From positions 3,348,001 to 3,412,000 of the forward strand of contig NZ_FNSD01000001.1 of the NCBI RefSeq assembly GCF_900105625.1: a DNA stretch of 64,000 nt. The letters run 5' to 3'. The notes below the pieces were generated by a model. It did no database searches. It was not told the origin of the DNA and worked only from the letters and a program-made list of their open reading frames with translations. This document shows positions 1 through 8,338 of this stretch, in pieces (position 1 is the first letter of the stretch; the number at the start of each line of letters is the position of its first letter). The translations under genes were made by a program, and so were the position numbers. This DNA is from Terriglobus roseus. GTDB taxonomy: Bacteria > Acidobacteriota > Terriglobia > Terriglobales > Acidobacteriaceae.

Positions 1-489
1 CAGGTCCCAGTGGTACAGCGTGCACCAGGGTTCAATCCCGGCGGCATGCAGGGCCTGGCAGAAGGCCCGGTAGTGGTCGATGCCCTTCTGATTCGGCTGT
101 CCCGCGCCATCGGGGAAGATGCGAGACCATGCCACCGAGAACCGGCAGGTCTTCAGGCCAAGATCCTTCATGAGCGCGATGTCTTCGGCGTAGCGGTGAT
201 AGCTGTCCGTTGCAACATCGCCGGTGTCGCCGTTATGCGTCTTGCCTGCGGTGTGGCTGAAGGTGTCCCAGATCGTCTTTCCGCGGCCGTCCTCGCCAAC
301 CGCCCCCTCCACCTGGTACGAGGCCGTAGCCGATCCCCAGAGGAAGCCGGCAGGAAAGCGGCGATCGCTCGTCGCGGAGGCTTTCGCGGTCGAAGGCGGT
401 GCCCCGAACATTCGGAACGGCAGTGCGGCTGCGGCGCCAAAGGAGGAAGCGATCTGGACGAAGGTCCTGCGGGAGAAGCGAGACGGCAT
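1..489 (-). CDS. Beta-glucosidase, glycoside hydrolase family 1 (5' part, runs off window)
   Basis: Only the first 163 codons are in the window; the gene continues beyond base 1. The ATG at 489 gives a basic N-terminus with a twin-arginine motif (SRRTFVQ, residues 7-13) and an alanine-rich hydrophobic stretch, so Tat export is likely. From about residue 46 the GH1 N-terminus is clear: [15 protein letters not shown], then the DTYHRY-like segment [13 protein letters not shown], then [12 protein letters not shown], ending in [10 protein letters not shown]1 enzymes hydrolyse terminal beta-D-glucosyl (and related) residues with two glutamates, both of which lie outside the window. It diverges from pncB. 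Family assignment is firm; the exact substrate is unknown. Confidence 0.93.
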   Translation of the reverse strand, partial: MPSRFSRRTFVQIASSFGAAAALPFRMFGAPPSTAKASATSDRRFPAGFLWGSATASYQVEGAVGEDGRGKTIWDTFSHTAGKTHNGDTGDVATDSYHRYAEDIALMKDLGLKTCRFSVAWSRIFPDGAGQPNQKGIDHYRAFCQALHAAGIEPWCTLYHWDL

Positions 490-589
490 GAGGCATTTCC
501 TCTACTGCTGATGGTAGCCTCAGGCGGCCGGATTTTTCGCGATGGGGATCTCAGTCCTGACCTCCCCTTGATACGCTCTTAGGAAGAGC

Positions 590-1975
590 ATGATCATCAA
601 TTTCTCCGAGCGCGCGCATAACCATAACTGGGATCTGGATCCCATCGTGCGATCGCTGCTCGATACCGACTTCTACAAACTGCTGATGCTGCAGTTCATC
701 TGGAAGCACTTTCGCAACACCCGCGTCACCTTCGGCCTGCGCAATCGCACGGCACGTTTCCGTCTCGGCGAAATGGTCCCCCGCGAAGCCGTCCTCGCAC
801 AGTTCGAACACGTACGCCGCCTGCGCTATCGCAAATCCGAGATGATCTGGCTGGCGGGCAACACCTTCTACGGCACCCGCGGCATCTTCGAACCGGCGTT
901 CCTGGAATGGCTTGAGCGCGACTTCCGTCTCTCCGACTTCCACCTGTCCGAGCGTGATGGGCAGTTTGAGCTTGTCTTCGAAGGCACATGGGTCGAGGTC
1001 ACCATGTGGGAGATTTACGCTCTCTCCATCCTGAACGAACTGAAGACCCGCGCCGCGTTGAAGGGCATGAGCGAGTTCGAACTCGACATTCTGTACGCAC
1101 ATGCGAAGACACGCCTCTGGGGCAAGATCGAAAGCCTCCGCGGAGTGCCGGGGCTGGCCGTTGCAGACTTCGGCACACGTCGTCGCCACTCCTTCCTGTG
1201 GCAGGAATTCGTCGTCGAGGCCATGCACAGTGAGTTGAAGGGCACTTTCACCGGCACGAGCAATACCTTCCTTGCCTACAAGCACGACATGGAGGCCATC
1301 GGCACCAACGCGCATGAACTGCCGATGGCGATGGCCGCGATGTCCACGAACGATGCACACCTGAAGACCGCTCAATACCGCATGCTGGAGCTCTGGCAGC
1401 AGACCTACGGCGGCTCGTTGCAGGTCATGTTGCCGGACACCTACGGCACCACGCAGTTCCTCGAAGGTGCGCCCGACTGGGTCGCCGACTGGACCGGTCA
1501 GCGTGTCGATTCCAAGGATCCATTCGTCGCCGGCGACGAGTACATCGCGTGGCTGGAGTCGCGCGGCAGAGACCCGAAGAGCAAGCTGCTGATTGCCAGT
1601 GACGGTCTCGATGTCAACGAAATTCTCAGCCTGCACGCCTACTTCTCCGGCATCGTGCAGCCCGGTGTCAGCGTTCGCGACTTCCGCAGTGCTCAGGATT
1701 TTCAGGACAGCCGCAAGTGGCGCCAGGAGCGTCGCATCCGCTTCTCCTCCGGCTGGGGCACGCTGCTTACCAACGACTTTCGCGGCTGCCATCCGCGCAA
1801 TGAAGACGCGCTTGAGCCGATCTCGCTCGTCTGCAAACTCACCTCGGCCGATGGCAATCCCGCAGTCAAACTCTCGGACAACTACGAAAAGGCAAGCGGC
1901 CCGCCGAAGCTTGTCGAGCACTATCGCAAGGTTTTTGGCCTGGCAGGCGTTGCAAGAATCCCCGTGCTTGTCTGA
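590..1975 (+). CDS. pncB: Nicotinate phosphoribosyltransferase
   Basis: The 461-residue protein matches PncB along its length. It condenses nicotinate with PRPP, using ATP, to give nicotinate mononucleotide in cytosolic NAD salvage. Recognisable segments are SLLDTDFYKLLMLQ near the N-terminus, DFGTRRRHSF in the middle (the phosphoribosyl/active-site region), GTSNTFLAYK, and LIASDGLDVNEI towards the C-terminus. The start follows AGGAAGAG just upstream (near 581-588). It stands alone, diverging from the GH1 gene and converging with the DUF2062 gene. The end of the protein reads KVFGLAG, normal for the long PncB type. No operator was recognised. Confidence 0.95.
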   Translation: MIINFSERAHNHNWDLDPIVRSLLDTDFYKLLMLQFIWKHFRNTRVTFGLRNRTARFRLGEMVPREAVLAQFEHVRRLRYRKSEMIWLAGNTFYGTRGIFEPAFLEWLERDFRLSDFHLSERDGQFELVFEGTWVEVTMWEIYALSILNELKTRAALKGMSEFELDILYAHAKTRLWGKIESLRGVPGLAVADFGTRRRHSFLWQEFVVEAMHSELKGTFTGTSNTFLAYKHDMEAIGTNAHELPMAMAAMSTNDAHLKTAQYRMLELWQQTYGGSLQVMLPDTYGTTQFLEGAPDWVADWTGQRVDSKDPFVAGDEYIAWLESRGRDPKSKLLIASDGLDVNEILSLHAYFSGIVQPGVSVRDFRSAQDFQDSRKWRQERRIRFSSGWGTLLTNDFRGCHPRNEDALEPISLVCKLTSADGNPAVKLSDNYEKASGPPKLVEHYRKVFGLAGVARIPVLV

Positions 1976-2105
1976 AGCAGCCCGTGACGGGTGTGCCGCT
2001 GTCTTCGAAAGCCGTCACTTCCCGAAGCGATGAGAGCTCGTGGCCGTCGACCGGCGGGTGACCCGTTCATAACAGCCCTATCGTCATGAGTGGGGTCGCA
2101 GATAT

Positions 2106-2606
2106 CTACCGCACAGCCATCCGGGGATGCCGCATCGCCCGCTCCAGCATGTGTCCGAGCAACATCGCCAGTGCCGGCATCAGCACGACCGCGAATCCAA
2201 GCCACACCACCAGCGCATGCCACTCCCACATCCACAGGGACCGCAACAGTTGCAGCGGATGCTCATGAATCAGCCGGAGCAAGTCGGCCTTCTCAAGCGG
2301 TAGTGCGCTGGTGCCGAAGAGCACCGTACCCGCATGGAGAAACGGCAGCAGTAAAAGGAGTTGGAAAGGGTATGCTCCGTGCACACCAATCTGCGACGCG
2401 GCATGCTTCAGCTTGAACAGGTGCGTCACTGCGACTGTGACTGCGGTCGTTGAACCAATGATCGGATTCATGCCAATCACAAAGCCCGCAGCAAGGCTCC
2501 ACGCCAGCCGCTGCGGCGACGCGCCGAGCCGCAGCATACGCACCACCGGCGACACCAGATTCCGTCGGACCCACGTGTGGCGCTGATCTTCAAGCTTTGT
2601 GATCAT
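2106..2606 (-). CDS. DUF2062 domain membrane protein
   Basis: The frame is open further upstream, but that extension has no family resemblance. I place the start at the ATG at 2606 (MITKLEDQRHT), giving 166 residues. The protein has the DUF2062 pattern: a short basic N-terminus (WVRRNLVSPVVRMLRLGASPQRLAWS), then AAGFVIGMNPIIGSTT, a PFQLLLLLPFLHAGTVLFG segment, and a C-terminal hydrophobic helix pair. Three to four membrane segments are visible. DUF2062 proteins are inner-membrane proteins of unknown biochemical role, sometimes next to lipid or glycan genes. Here the neighbour on the opposite strand is an ornithine-lipid-like acyltransferase gene, which may be coincidence. Confidence 0.82.
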   Translation of the reverse strand: MITKLEDQRHTWVRRNLVSPVVRMLRLGASPQRLAWSLAAGFVIGMNPIIGSTTAVTVAVTHLFKLKHAASQIGVHGAYPFQLLLLLPFLHAGTVLFGTSALPLEKADLLRLIHEHPLQLLRSLWMWEWHALVVWLGFAVVLMPALAMLLGHMLERAMRHPRMAVR

Positions 2607-2779
2607 CCTCGAACAGCCTACAGCGTGCGGCACCGTGGCAGTTGTCACGACATTGCAACCATCCTGTACACGCACTTTTACGGTGTGTTCGCAGTCTCGT
2701 TGCGAAGCCAGCGCAAACTCGGCAGCAGAAGCCATCCCCAACGCGCGTCTCAACCCGCGCAACGCCTGGAGCCGAAGCT

Positions 2780-3580
2780 ATGCTGAACAGCGTTCTCACG
2801 CCGTCGCACCATTCGATACCGGTCACATTGGTCATGCCTCCCGCCGCACCTGCTGTCATCGCAGAGTGCGGGCACTATCAGGCAAGGCTGGCAGCCACGG
2901 AAGCGGAGCGGCTTGCGGCGTATCGACTGCGCTTTCTCGTCTTCAACCTGGAACTCGAAGAGGGCTTGGACTCGGCCTATGAGACCGGCTTCGATACGGA
3001 CCACTTCGATGAGGTCTGCGATCACCTCATCGTGGAAGACAAGCGTACCGGCGCCATCGTCGGCACCTACCGCATGCAGTCTGGCGATACGGCAGCGCGT
3101 CACTTCGGTTATTACTCCGAGCAGGAGTTCGACTTCACACCATACGAGTCCATGCGCTCGCGCATCGTAGAACTGGGCCGCGCCTGTGTGCATCGCGATC
3201 ACCGTACATCCGACGTGCTGAACCTATTGTGGAAGGGCATCATGCGGTACGCCGTGGCGCGCGGCAGCCGCTACCTGATGGGTTGCTGCTCGCTCACGTC
3301 CCAGTGCCCGCGGCAGGGCAGCGCAGTCTACGAATCGCTGCTCGCCTATCGCATCGAGTCATCCCTGATGACGGAACCAACCGCCATGTATGCGATGGAG
3401 TGCGTGCCGGATGCAGTGCTGGAGGAGGCCGAGGCGCCACGGTTGCTGCGTGCGTACCTCGCCGTCGGCGCGCGCATCTGCTCTACCCCGGCCATCGACC
3501 GATCCTTCAAGACCATCGACTTCCTAACCATGATCGATCTGGAGACGATGAACCCGCGCATCGCACGCCGGTACCTGTAA
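2780..3580 (+). CDS. olsB: OlsB-like N-acyltransferase (GNAT, Acetyltransf_5 type)
   Basis: The ATG at 2780 follows GGAG at about 2768 and gives 266 residues. The core from residue 30 on resembles OlsB/hemolysin-like N-acyltransferases: YQARLAATEAERLAAYRLRF, DHFDEVCDHLIVED, GTYRM, then the ELGRACVHRDHR motif and LWKGIMRYAVARG, GCCSL. OlsB transfers a 3-hydroxyacyl group from acyl-ACP to the alpha-amino group of ornithine, the first step of ornithine lipid synthesis. A PlsC-family gene follows 38 bp downstream, matching the olsB-olsA arrangement. This is why I prefer OlsB over a generic GNAT. The substrate is inferred from family and context only. Confidence 0.75.
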   Translation: MLNSVLTPSHHSIPVTLVMPPAAPAVIAECGHYQARLAATEAERLAAYRLRFLVFNLELEEGLDSAYETGFDTDHFDEVCDHLIVEDKRTGAIVGTYRMQSGDTAARHFGYYSEQEFDFTPYESMRSRIVELGRACVHRDHRTSDVLNLLWKGIMRYAVARGSRYLMGCCSLTSQCPRQGSAVYESLLAYRIESSLMTEPTAMYAMECVPDAVLEEAEAPRLLRAYLAVGARICSTPAIDRSFKTIDFLTMIDLETMNPRIARRYL

Positions 3581-3618
3581 CGCAGCTCACGAAAGATCAG
3601 GCAGGCAGGAACATCTTC

Positions 3619-4392
3619 ATGACACTTGTACGTCTTGTCCGGATGCTGATCACCATGATCGCGGCGTGGGTGCATGGCTGCATCGCGCGGCCGCGCACCC
3701 TCGTCGAACGCGGCGCGTGGCGTGGCATGTGGGCCGGTCGCGTGTTGCGGTCGATGGGAATCTCGATGGTCATCGAGGGTTGCCCACCCGCCTCTGGCCT
3801 GGTCGTCTCCAATCACACGAGCTACGTAGATGTCCTCACACTGGGCTCGGTGCTGCCGGCGATCTTTGTCTCAAAGTCTGAGGTCCGGGGCTGGCCTTTG
3901 GTAGGGCCGCTCATCACACGGGGCGGCACCATCTTTCTGGAGCGAGGCCGGGCACGTGCTGCCGCCGAGGCCAATCGCGCTGTGGCGCAGACACTCGCGG
4001 AACGTGTCCCCGTGGTCATCTTCCCGGAAGGCACGACCACCGCAGGCGATCATGTGCTGCCGTTCCACGGTGCACTCTTCGAATCGGCGATGCGGCAGCA
4101 CGCTCCGGTGTGGGCTGCCTCTGTCTCGTACAGCTTCGCGGACGGCAAGAGCGCTGCACGCACCGTCGCATACATTGATGACGACACGCTGCTGCCACAT
4201 CTCTTCCGGCTGGCCGGCAGGAAGGGTCTCGTCGCTTCGGTGCGGTTTGCACCGCAGCCGATTCTTGCGCAGGACCGCGCCACGGCTGCGCAGGTGGCAC
4301 GCACAGAAGTGCTCTCGCTCCTGCATCTTGCGGTCGCTGGCAGCGGGGAACTAGATCGCGCCGTCACTCAGCAGCAGACCGCGGCTGCGTAG
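3619..4392 (+). CDS. PlsC-family acyltransferase, probable OlsA partner
   Basis: The 257-residue protein starts at the ATG at 3619 after AGGA. An N-terminal hydrophobic helix (LVRMLITMIAAWVHGC) is followed by the PlsC motifs: NHTSYVDVL (the NHX4D box with catalytic His and Asp), FVSKSEVRGWPLVGPL, GTIFLERG, and FPEGTTTAG (the EGT box). The family transfers acyl chains to a hydroxyl of a lysolipid at the inner membrane. Placed directly after the OlsB-like gene, it most likely O-acylates lyso-ornithine lipid (OlsA). Ordinary lysophosphatidate acylation is the alternative, but a second PlsC (42490-43215) could serve that role. Its last 42 bases overlap the convergent udk gene. Confidence 0.8.
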   Translation: MTLVRLVRMLITMIAAWVHGCIARPRTLVERGAWRGMWAGRVLRSMGISMVIEGCPPASGLVVSNHTSYVDVLTLGSVLPAIFVSKSEVRGWPLVGPLITRGGTIFLERGRARAAAEANRAVAQTLAERVPVVIFPEGTTTAGDHVLPFHGALFESAMRQHAPVWAASVSYSFADGKSAARTVAYIDDDTLLPHLFRLAGRKGLVASVRFAPQPILAQDRATAAQVARTEVLSLLHLAVAGSGELDRAVTQQQTAAA

Positions 4393-5010
4393 GGACGCGA
4401 TGACCAGTTCAATCGACCAGTCGAGTGCCTCGGTGCCTGCAACGGTGACATCGGCGGCCTCGCGCCCGGGCAGCACATACTGCTCTGCCATGGGCCGCGC
4501 ATAGGTATTGAACTGCTCGATGACGCTCTCCTCCGTACGACCGCGCTCGCGGACATCCCGATGGATGCGACGCAGCAGGCACACGTCATGCGGCGCATCG
4601 ACGTAGACGGTGAAGTCGTAAAGTGGCTGCAGGTCATCGTAGTGCAGCGCAAGGATGCCCTCAACGATGAGGAAGCGTGTCGCCGTGATGTGTTCCAGTA
4701 CACCCGGCACGCGCGAATGCGTGTTGAAGTCATAGGTCGGACGGTCGATCGAGCCACCTTCGCGGAGCGTCTGCACATGCCGCACGATCATGTCGTGTTC
4801 CAGCGAGTCGGGATGATCAAAGTTGTAGTGATCGCGCTCGGCACGCGACAGGTGCGTGAGTTCCCGGTAGTAGAAGTCGAGCGGGAAGAGAACGGCATTC
4901 AACTGGTCCGCGAGTTCGCGTGCCAGTGTCGTCTTACCACTGCCGGAGCAGCCGCCCACGGCCAGCACCACCGGCCGGATTACGCCACTCAACGTAAGTT
5001 GTTCCGCCAT
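4351..5010 (-). CDS. udk: Uridine kinase
   Basis: The 219-residue protein phosphorylates uridine and cytidine with NTP in pyrimidine salvage. The P-loop GGCSGSGKTT lies at residues 19-28. It is followed by LDFYYRELTHLS, the YNFDHPDSLEHD segment and PTYDFNTHSR, then LIVEGILALHYDDL, DVCLLRRIHRDVRERGRT and an arginine-rich LID-like region. All are typical of uridine kinases, and the length is normal. It starts two bases after the stop of the purine nucleoside phosphorylase gene, so the two form a nucleoside salvage operon. Its 3' end overlaps the convergent acyltransferase gene by 42 bp. Confidence 0.93.
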   Translation of the reverse strand: MAEQLTLSGVIRPVVLAVGGCSGSGKTTLARELADQLNAVLFPLDFYYRELTHLSRAERDHYNFDHPDSLEHDMIVRHVQTLREGGSIDRPTYDFNTHSRVPGVLEHITATRFLIVEGILALHYDDLQPLYDFTVYVDAPHDVCLLRRIHRDVRERGRTEESVIEQFNTYARPMAEQYVLPGREAADVTVAGTEALDWSIELVIASLRSRGLLLSDGAI

Positions 5011-5012
5011 GC

Positions 5013-5882
5013 CTAGGCAGCACCCTGCGATGCAGTCTGTGACCCAATCTGCGGGATCAATGCCTTCAACAGAGCACCAAAACGCTCCGCGGCACGCGCG
5101 CCGATCTCCATTACCTCAAGATGGTTGATGTTCTCGTTCGTCACGCCTGCTGCAGGATTCGTGACCAGTGACAGGCCGAGCACCTGCATGCCCATGTGAC
5201 GGGCAACAATCACCTCATGCACCGTGCTCATGCCCACCAGGTCGGCGCCGAGTACGCGGAAGGCGCGGATCTCTGCCGGTGTCTCGTAGCTTGGTCCAAG
5301 CACGGCCAGGTAGACGCCCGTCTGCATTGACCAACCCTGCGTCGCGGCTTCCTTCTTCGCCAGCTCCAGCAGTGCTGGTGTGTAGGCGGTTGTCATATCG
5401 AAGAAGCGCAGACCGCTGCCTTCCGTAACGCTAAAGCGCGGCTCATTGGTGCCCAGTGCGGCGTTGGTGCCGGTCAGGTTGATGTGGTCGCTGATGCCGA
5501 CAATAGACCCCGGGGCAAAGTCTGGCCGGATGCCGCCCGCGGCATTGGTCACGATCAAGGACGTCACGCCCAGCAGCCCCAGCACACGCGCCGGGAACGT
5601 GACCTCGTCCATGCGATAGCCCTCATAGGCGTGGACGCGGCCCTGCATCACGGCCACGGGCACCCCTGCGATGGTGCCCAGCACCATGCGTCCGCTGTGG
5701 CCCTCTACGGTGCTCTGCGGGAAGTGCGGAATCTGCGCATAAGGCACAGCAACGGCATCCTCGACACGGTCGGCGAAGTCGCCAAGGCCAGAGCCCAGGA
5801 TGATGCCCAGACGTGGCCGGTGCGAGGTCTGCGCAGCGAGATAATCGGCAGCGGCACGTGCGCGCGTGTAAAGGTCGGTCAT
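5013..5882 (-). CDS. punA: Purine nucleoside phosphorylase (trimeric class)
   Basis: The start at 5882 (MTDLYTRARAAADYL) gives 289 residues; the longer open frame upstream is not family-like. It cleaves inosine/guanosine-type nucleosides with phosphate to base plus ribose-1-phosphate. Motifs: LGIILGSGLGDFADRV (phosphate-binding loop), FPQSTVEGHSGRMVLG, MQGRVHAYEGY, TNAAGGI, GPSYETPAEIRAFR, GADLVGMSTVHEVIVA and LVTNPAAG. These match the low-molecular-mass trimeric PNP family rather than hexameric DeoD. It is the first gene of the punA-udk pair, with 2 bp between stop and next start. Length is normal. Confidence 0.93.
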   Translation of the reverse strand: MTDLYTRARAAADYLAAQTSHRPRLGIILGSGLGDFADRVEDAVAVPYAQIPHFPQSTVEGHSGRMVLGTIAGVPVAVMQGRVHAYEGYRMDEVTFPARVLGLLGVTSLIVTNAAGGIRPDFAPGSIVGISDHINLTGTNAALGTNEPRFSVTEGSGLRFFDMTTAYTPALLELAKKEAATQGWSMQTGVYLAVLGPSYETPAEIRAFRVLGADLVGMSTVHEVIVARHMGMQVLGLSLVTNPAAGVTNENINHLEVMEIGARAAERFGALLKALIPQIGSQTASQGAA

Positions 5883-6132
5883 GGTCGCTACCCTCCGCGG
5901 GGAAGGGCTTTCCCCCTCGCAACAGTGAAACATAACGCGGCCGCGCCTTAACCGTATCTGCACGTTCCATCTGGCCGGATACCGGCTTCCTGCAACTCTA
6001 GTCGATGGAGCGTTTGGTAGACTTCGGTTCTTGCGTGCGGGGCGCTTTGCGTTACGGTGAACGTTGCGGACGCTTGTGATCTGCCCGCGCATCCGGCTCT
6101 TGCCGAATCCAGCTTGCACAGGAGTGCTACCC

Positions 6133-6603
6133 ATGACCGATGAACTCTACTTCGAAGACTTTAAGATCGGCCACAAGTTCGCCTCTATGAGCAGCACCAA
6201 GGTCAGCGCGCAGGAGATCACGGAATTCGCGGAGAAATATGATCCGCAGCCCTTTCATCTGGACGAAGCCGCCGGCAAGAGCACCTTTTTCAAGGGACTG
6301 GCCGCCTCCGGTTGGCTCACGGCTGCCATCGTCATGCGCATGCGGGTCGAGAACATCAAGGTCCACGGCGGCATGATCGGAGCGGGCGTGGAAGAGATTC
6401 GCTGGACGGAGCCCGTCCGCCCCGGCGACACGCTCCGCACGGAGAGTGAAGTCATCGCCCTGCGAGTCTCGCGCAACCGCCCCGAGTATGGCCTGGTCAC
6501 TATCTTCACGAACACCTTCAACCAGCGGGACGAAGTTGTGATGAAGAGCACGGTCAAATTCCTGGCGCCCAAGCGCGGCACGGTCGCTGGCGAACCAGCA
6601 TAG
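6133..6603 (+). CDS. MaoC-family (R)-specific enoyl-CoA hydratase-like protein
   Basis: The 156-residue hot-dog-fold protein starts at the ATG at 6133 after AGGAG. MaoC features are the N-terminal YFEDFKIGHKF, then ITEFAEKYDPQPFHLDEA (catalytic Asp and His region), SGWLTAAIVMRM, EIRWTEPVRPGDTL and a final beta-strand set. Members hydrate trans-2-enoyl-CoA or related acyl thioesters. The substrate cannot be read from the sequence. It is 45 bp upstream of the MBL hydrolase gene on the same strand and may be cotranscribed with it. It diverges from punA. Confidence 0.88.
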   Translation: MTDELYFEDFKIGHKFASMSSTKVSAQEITEFAEKYDPQPFHLDEAAGKSTFFKGLAASGWLTAAIVMRMRVENIKVHGGMIGAGVEEIRWTEPVRPGDTLRTESEVIALRVSRNRPEYGLVTIFTNTFNQRDEVVMKSTVKFLAPKRGTVAGEPA

Positions 6604-6647
6604 TTACTACCTCGTAATCCACGTTAGCAATCGGTAAACTAGCACCC

Positions 6648-7724
6648 ATGATGCGGATGACGGTTCTCGCCTCGGGGTCCAAAGGCAACAGCGCCGTGAT
6701 CGCGTCGTCGAAGACACGCATTCTTGTGGACGCGGGCCTGTCCTGCCGGGAACTGATGCGGCGCATGGCCGCCGTGGGCGAAGACGCCCGGGCTCTGGAC
6801 GCCATCCTGATCACGCATGAGCACGCCGACCATGTCAGCGGACTGCCCGTGATGGCTCGAAAGCTTGGCATTCCCGTCTATTTCACTGAAGCGACGCACC
6901 GCGCCTGGGTCCGGCAGATGACGCCTCGCACCACCATGAGCTACAAGCAGTGGATGGAGAAGGTCGCTCGCGAGAAGCAGGAGCGTCTGGAAGCGCAGGC
7001 CCTGGCTCACCAGATCGCCGCCACCATGCGGGATGAGGACGATCAGCCACTCGAAAACTTTCTGGCCACGGACGTCGACGTCGATGCTGCGGCGGCACAC
7101 TTTGACGCGGATGTGGACGCCACCACCGATCCAGATGGTGCTCTTCGGGCCGCGGCAGAGGACGATCTTTGCGACGATCTGCCGGCTGAGACGAAGAAGG
7201 GCATCCGCGACGATCCATCCTTCCTGCCCGCAGTGGAGTACTTCCGCGCCGGCAGTCACCTTGCCATCGGCGACATCGATATCCTGCCCTTCACCATTCC
7301 GCATGACGCGGCCGATCCCTGCGGCTTCGTCTTCTCGGCCGAAGGGCTGCGTTTCGGGTACGCCACCGATCTTGGCTATGTTCCTGAAAACGTGAAGCTT
7401 GCGCTCAAAAACTGCGATGTCCTGCTGATCGAGTCAAACCATGATCTCGAGATGCTTCGCGACGGTCCGTATCCGTGGAGTGTCAAGCAGCGGGTGCTCT
7501 CCCGCGTCGGTCACCTTTCGAATACGGCTGCCGCGGAGTTCCTCACGCGCGATTACGATGGCGGCGCGCGTTACGTTGTCCTGGCGCATCTGTCGGAGAG
7601 CAACAATATGCCGGAACTGGCCCGCCTGGCTGCCGAGCAGGCCCTGGGCAACCGGTTGAGCCTGCTGGGGAACCGCGTGCTGCTTGCGCCACAATCTGCT
7701 CCCATGGAAAGCCTTTGTCTGTAA
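6648..7724 (+). CDS. MBL-fold metallohydrolase (WalJ/YycJ type) with large acidic insertion
   Basis: The 358-residue protein has a metallo-beta-lactamase core: VLASGSKGNSAVI at the start, VDAGLSCREL, then the metal motif THEHADHVSG (residues 56-65). Later come FTIPHDAADPCGF, YATDLGYVPENV, LIESNHD, VGHLSNTAAAEFL and LAHLSESNN. This order matches YycJ/WalJ-type hydrolases, usually about 260-270 residues. The extra length is a roughly 100-residue insertion (about 98-196). It is helical then very acidic (repeated DVD/DAD and EDD), and sits between the strand after the first metal motif and the rest of the domain. The physiological substrate is unknown; a nuclease or phosphodiesterase activity is the usual suggestion. 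Confidence 0.88.
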   Translation: MMRMTVLASGSKGNSAVIASSKTRILVDAGLSCRELMRRMAAVGEDARALDAILITHEHADHVSGLPVMARKLGIPVYFTEATHRAWVRQMTPRTTMSYKQWMEKVAREKQERLEAQALAHQIAATMRDEDDQPLENFLATDVDVDAAAAHFDADVDATTDPDGALRAAAEDDLCDDLPAETKKGIRDDPSFLPAVEYFRAGSHLAIGDIDILPFTIPHDAADPCGFVFSAEGLRFGYATDLGYVPENVKLALKNCDVLLIESNHDLEMLRDGPYPWSVKQRVLSRVGHLSNTAAAEFLTRDYDGGARYVVLAHLSESNNMPELARLAAEQALGNRLSLLGNRVLLAPQSAPMESLCL

Positions 7725-7810
7725 GGCGACGTTAACGCGTCGAGTTGTGCAGGTGATTGAATCGGCACTGGCTTCCGAGCATCGAACCTAATAAGATGGA
7801 AGTTGAACAG

Positions 7811-8314
7811 ATGATGAATCAAGAGCCCACAGGATACGTGCACGACCTCCGCGCACACGGCTTTGCCGGGTCGCTGCTTGGCAGCGAAACGGGATGCTGT
7901 GACCAGGTCGTCGGCGACATCCTCTCCGGCTGGCGGTATGACGTCTCCTCGGTTTCGACCGAGGTACGCGGCGTCTATGAGACGCACCTTGCGGAGTGCT
8001 GGCACTGCCGCGCACGCCAGCGTCTTCACCGCACCATTGACGTGGTCCTGCTGTCGCTCTTCACGCTCTCGGCCTTTGCCTTCCTGCTGGCAACCATGAT
8101 CGTCCACCGCGGCCCCTGGGCGCAGTTGACCTTTGCCGAACTGCACATGCGCCACCTGTCCATGGCCCTGACGCTCCAGACCATTTCGATTTCGGGTCTG
8201 ATCGTTTCTGTCCTCATGTGGATTCTTGTCGCCATCGCCACGCCCGCGCCCGGCCTGATCTCGCACACCGTCCAGCAGCGCCGCCTTTCGCACGGCCGCG
8301 AGAGCGACCTGTAG
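7811..8314 (+). CDS. Small membrane protein with HxxxCxxC zinc-finger-like motif
   Basis: I do not recognise a named family. The N-terminal 60 residues are soluble and carry THLAECWHCRARQRLH, an HxxxCxxC pattern like the zinc-binding segment of anti-sigma factors. Two membrane segments follow: VVLLSLFTLSAFAFLLATMIV and ISISGLIVSVLMWILVAIA. The ATG at 7811 has GGAAG 8 bases upstream; an in-frame ATG at 7796 and a TTG at 7757 are alternatives. The rhomboid protease gene begins 24 bp downstream on the same strand. The layout invites the idea of a membrane-bound regulator processed by the protease, but nothing in the sequence proves this. Confidence 0.6.
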   Translation: MMNQEPTGYVHDLRAHGFAGSLLGSETGCCDQVVGDILSGWRYDVSSVSTEVRGVYETHLAECWHCRARQRLHRTIDVVLLSLFTLSAFAFLLATMIVHRGPWAQLTFAELHMRHLSMALTLQTISISGLIVSVLMWILVAIATPAPGLISHTVQQRRLSHGRESDL

Positions 8315-8338
8315 CCGCGGCCGCACCGCGCGCTTTGC

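Noticed and set aside
551-1921. Long open frame on the minus strand opposite pncB
   Set aside because: It is the antisense shadow of a GC-rich coding gene and has no family resemblance or ribosome site.
3229-3618. In-frame upstream extension of the PlsC/OlsA-like gene
   Set aside because: It lies entirely in another frame of the OlsB-like gene; the ATG at 3619 has a ribosome site and matches family length.
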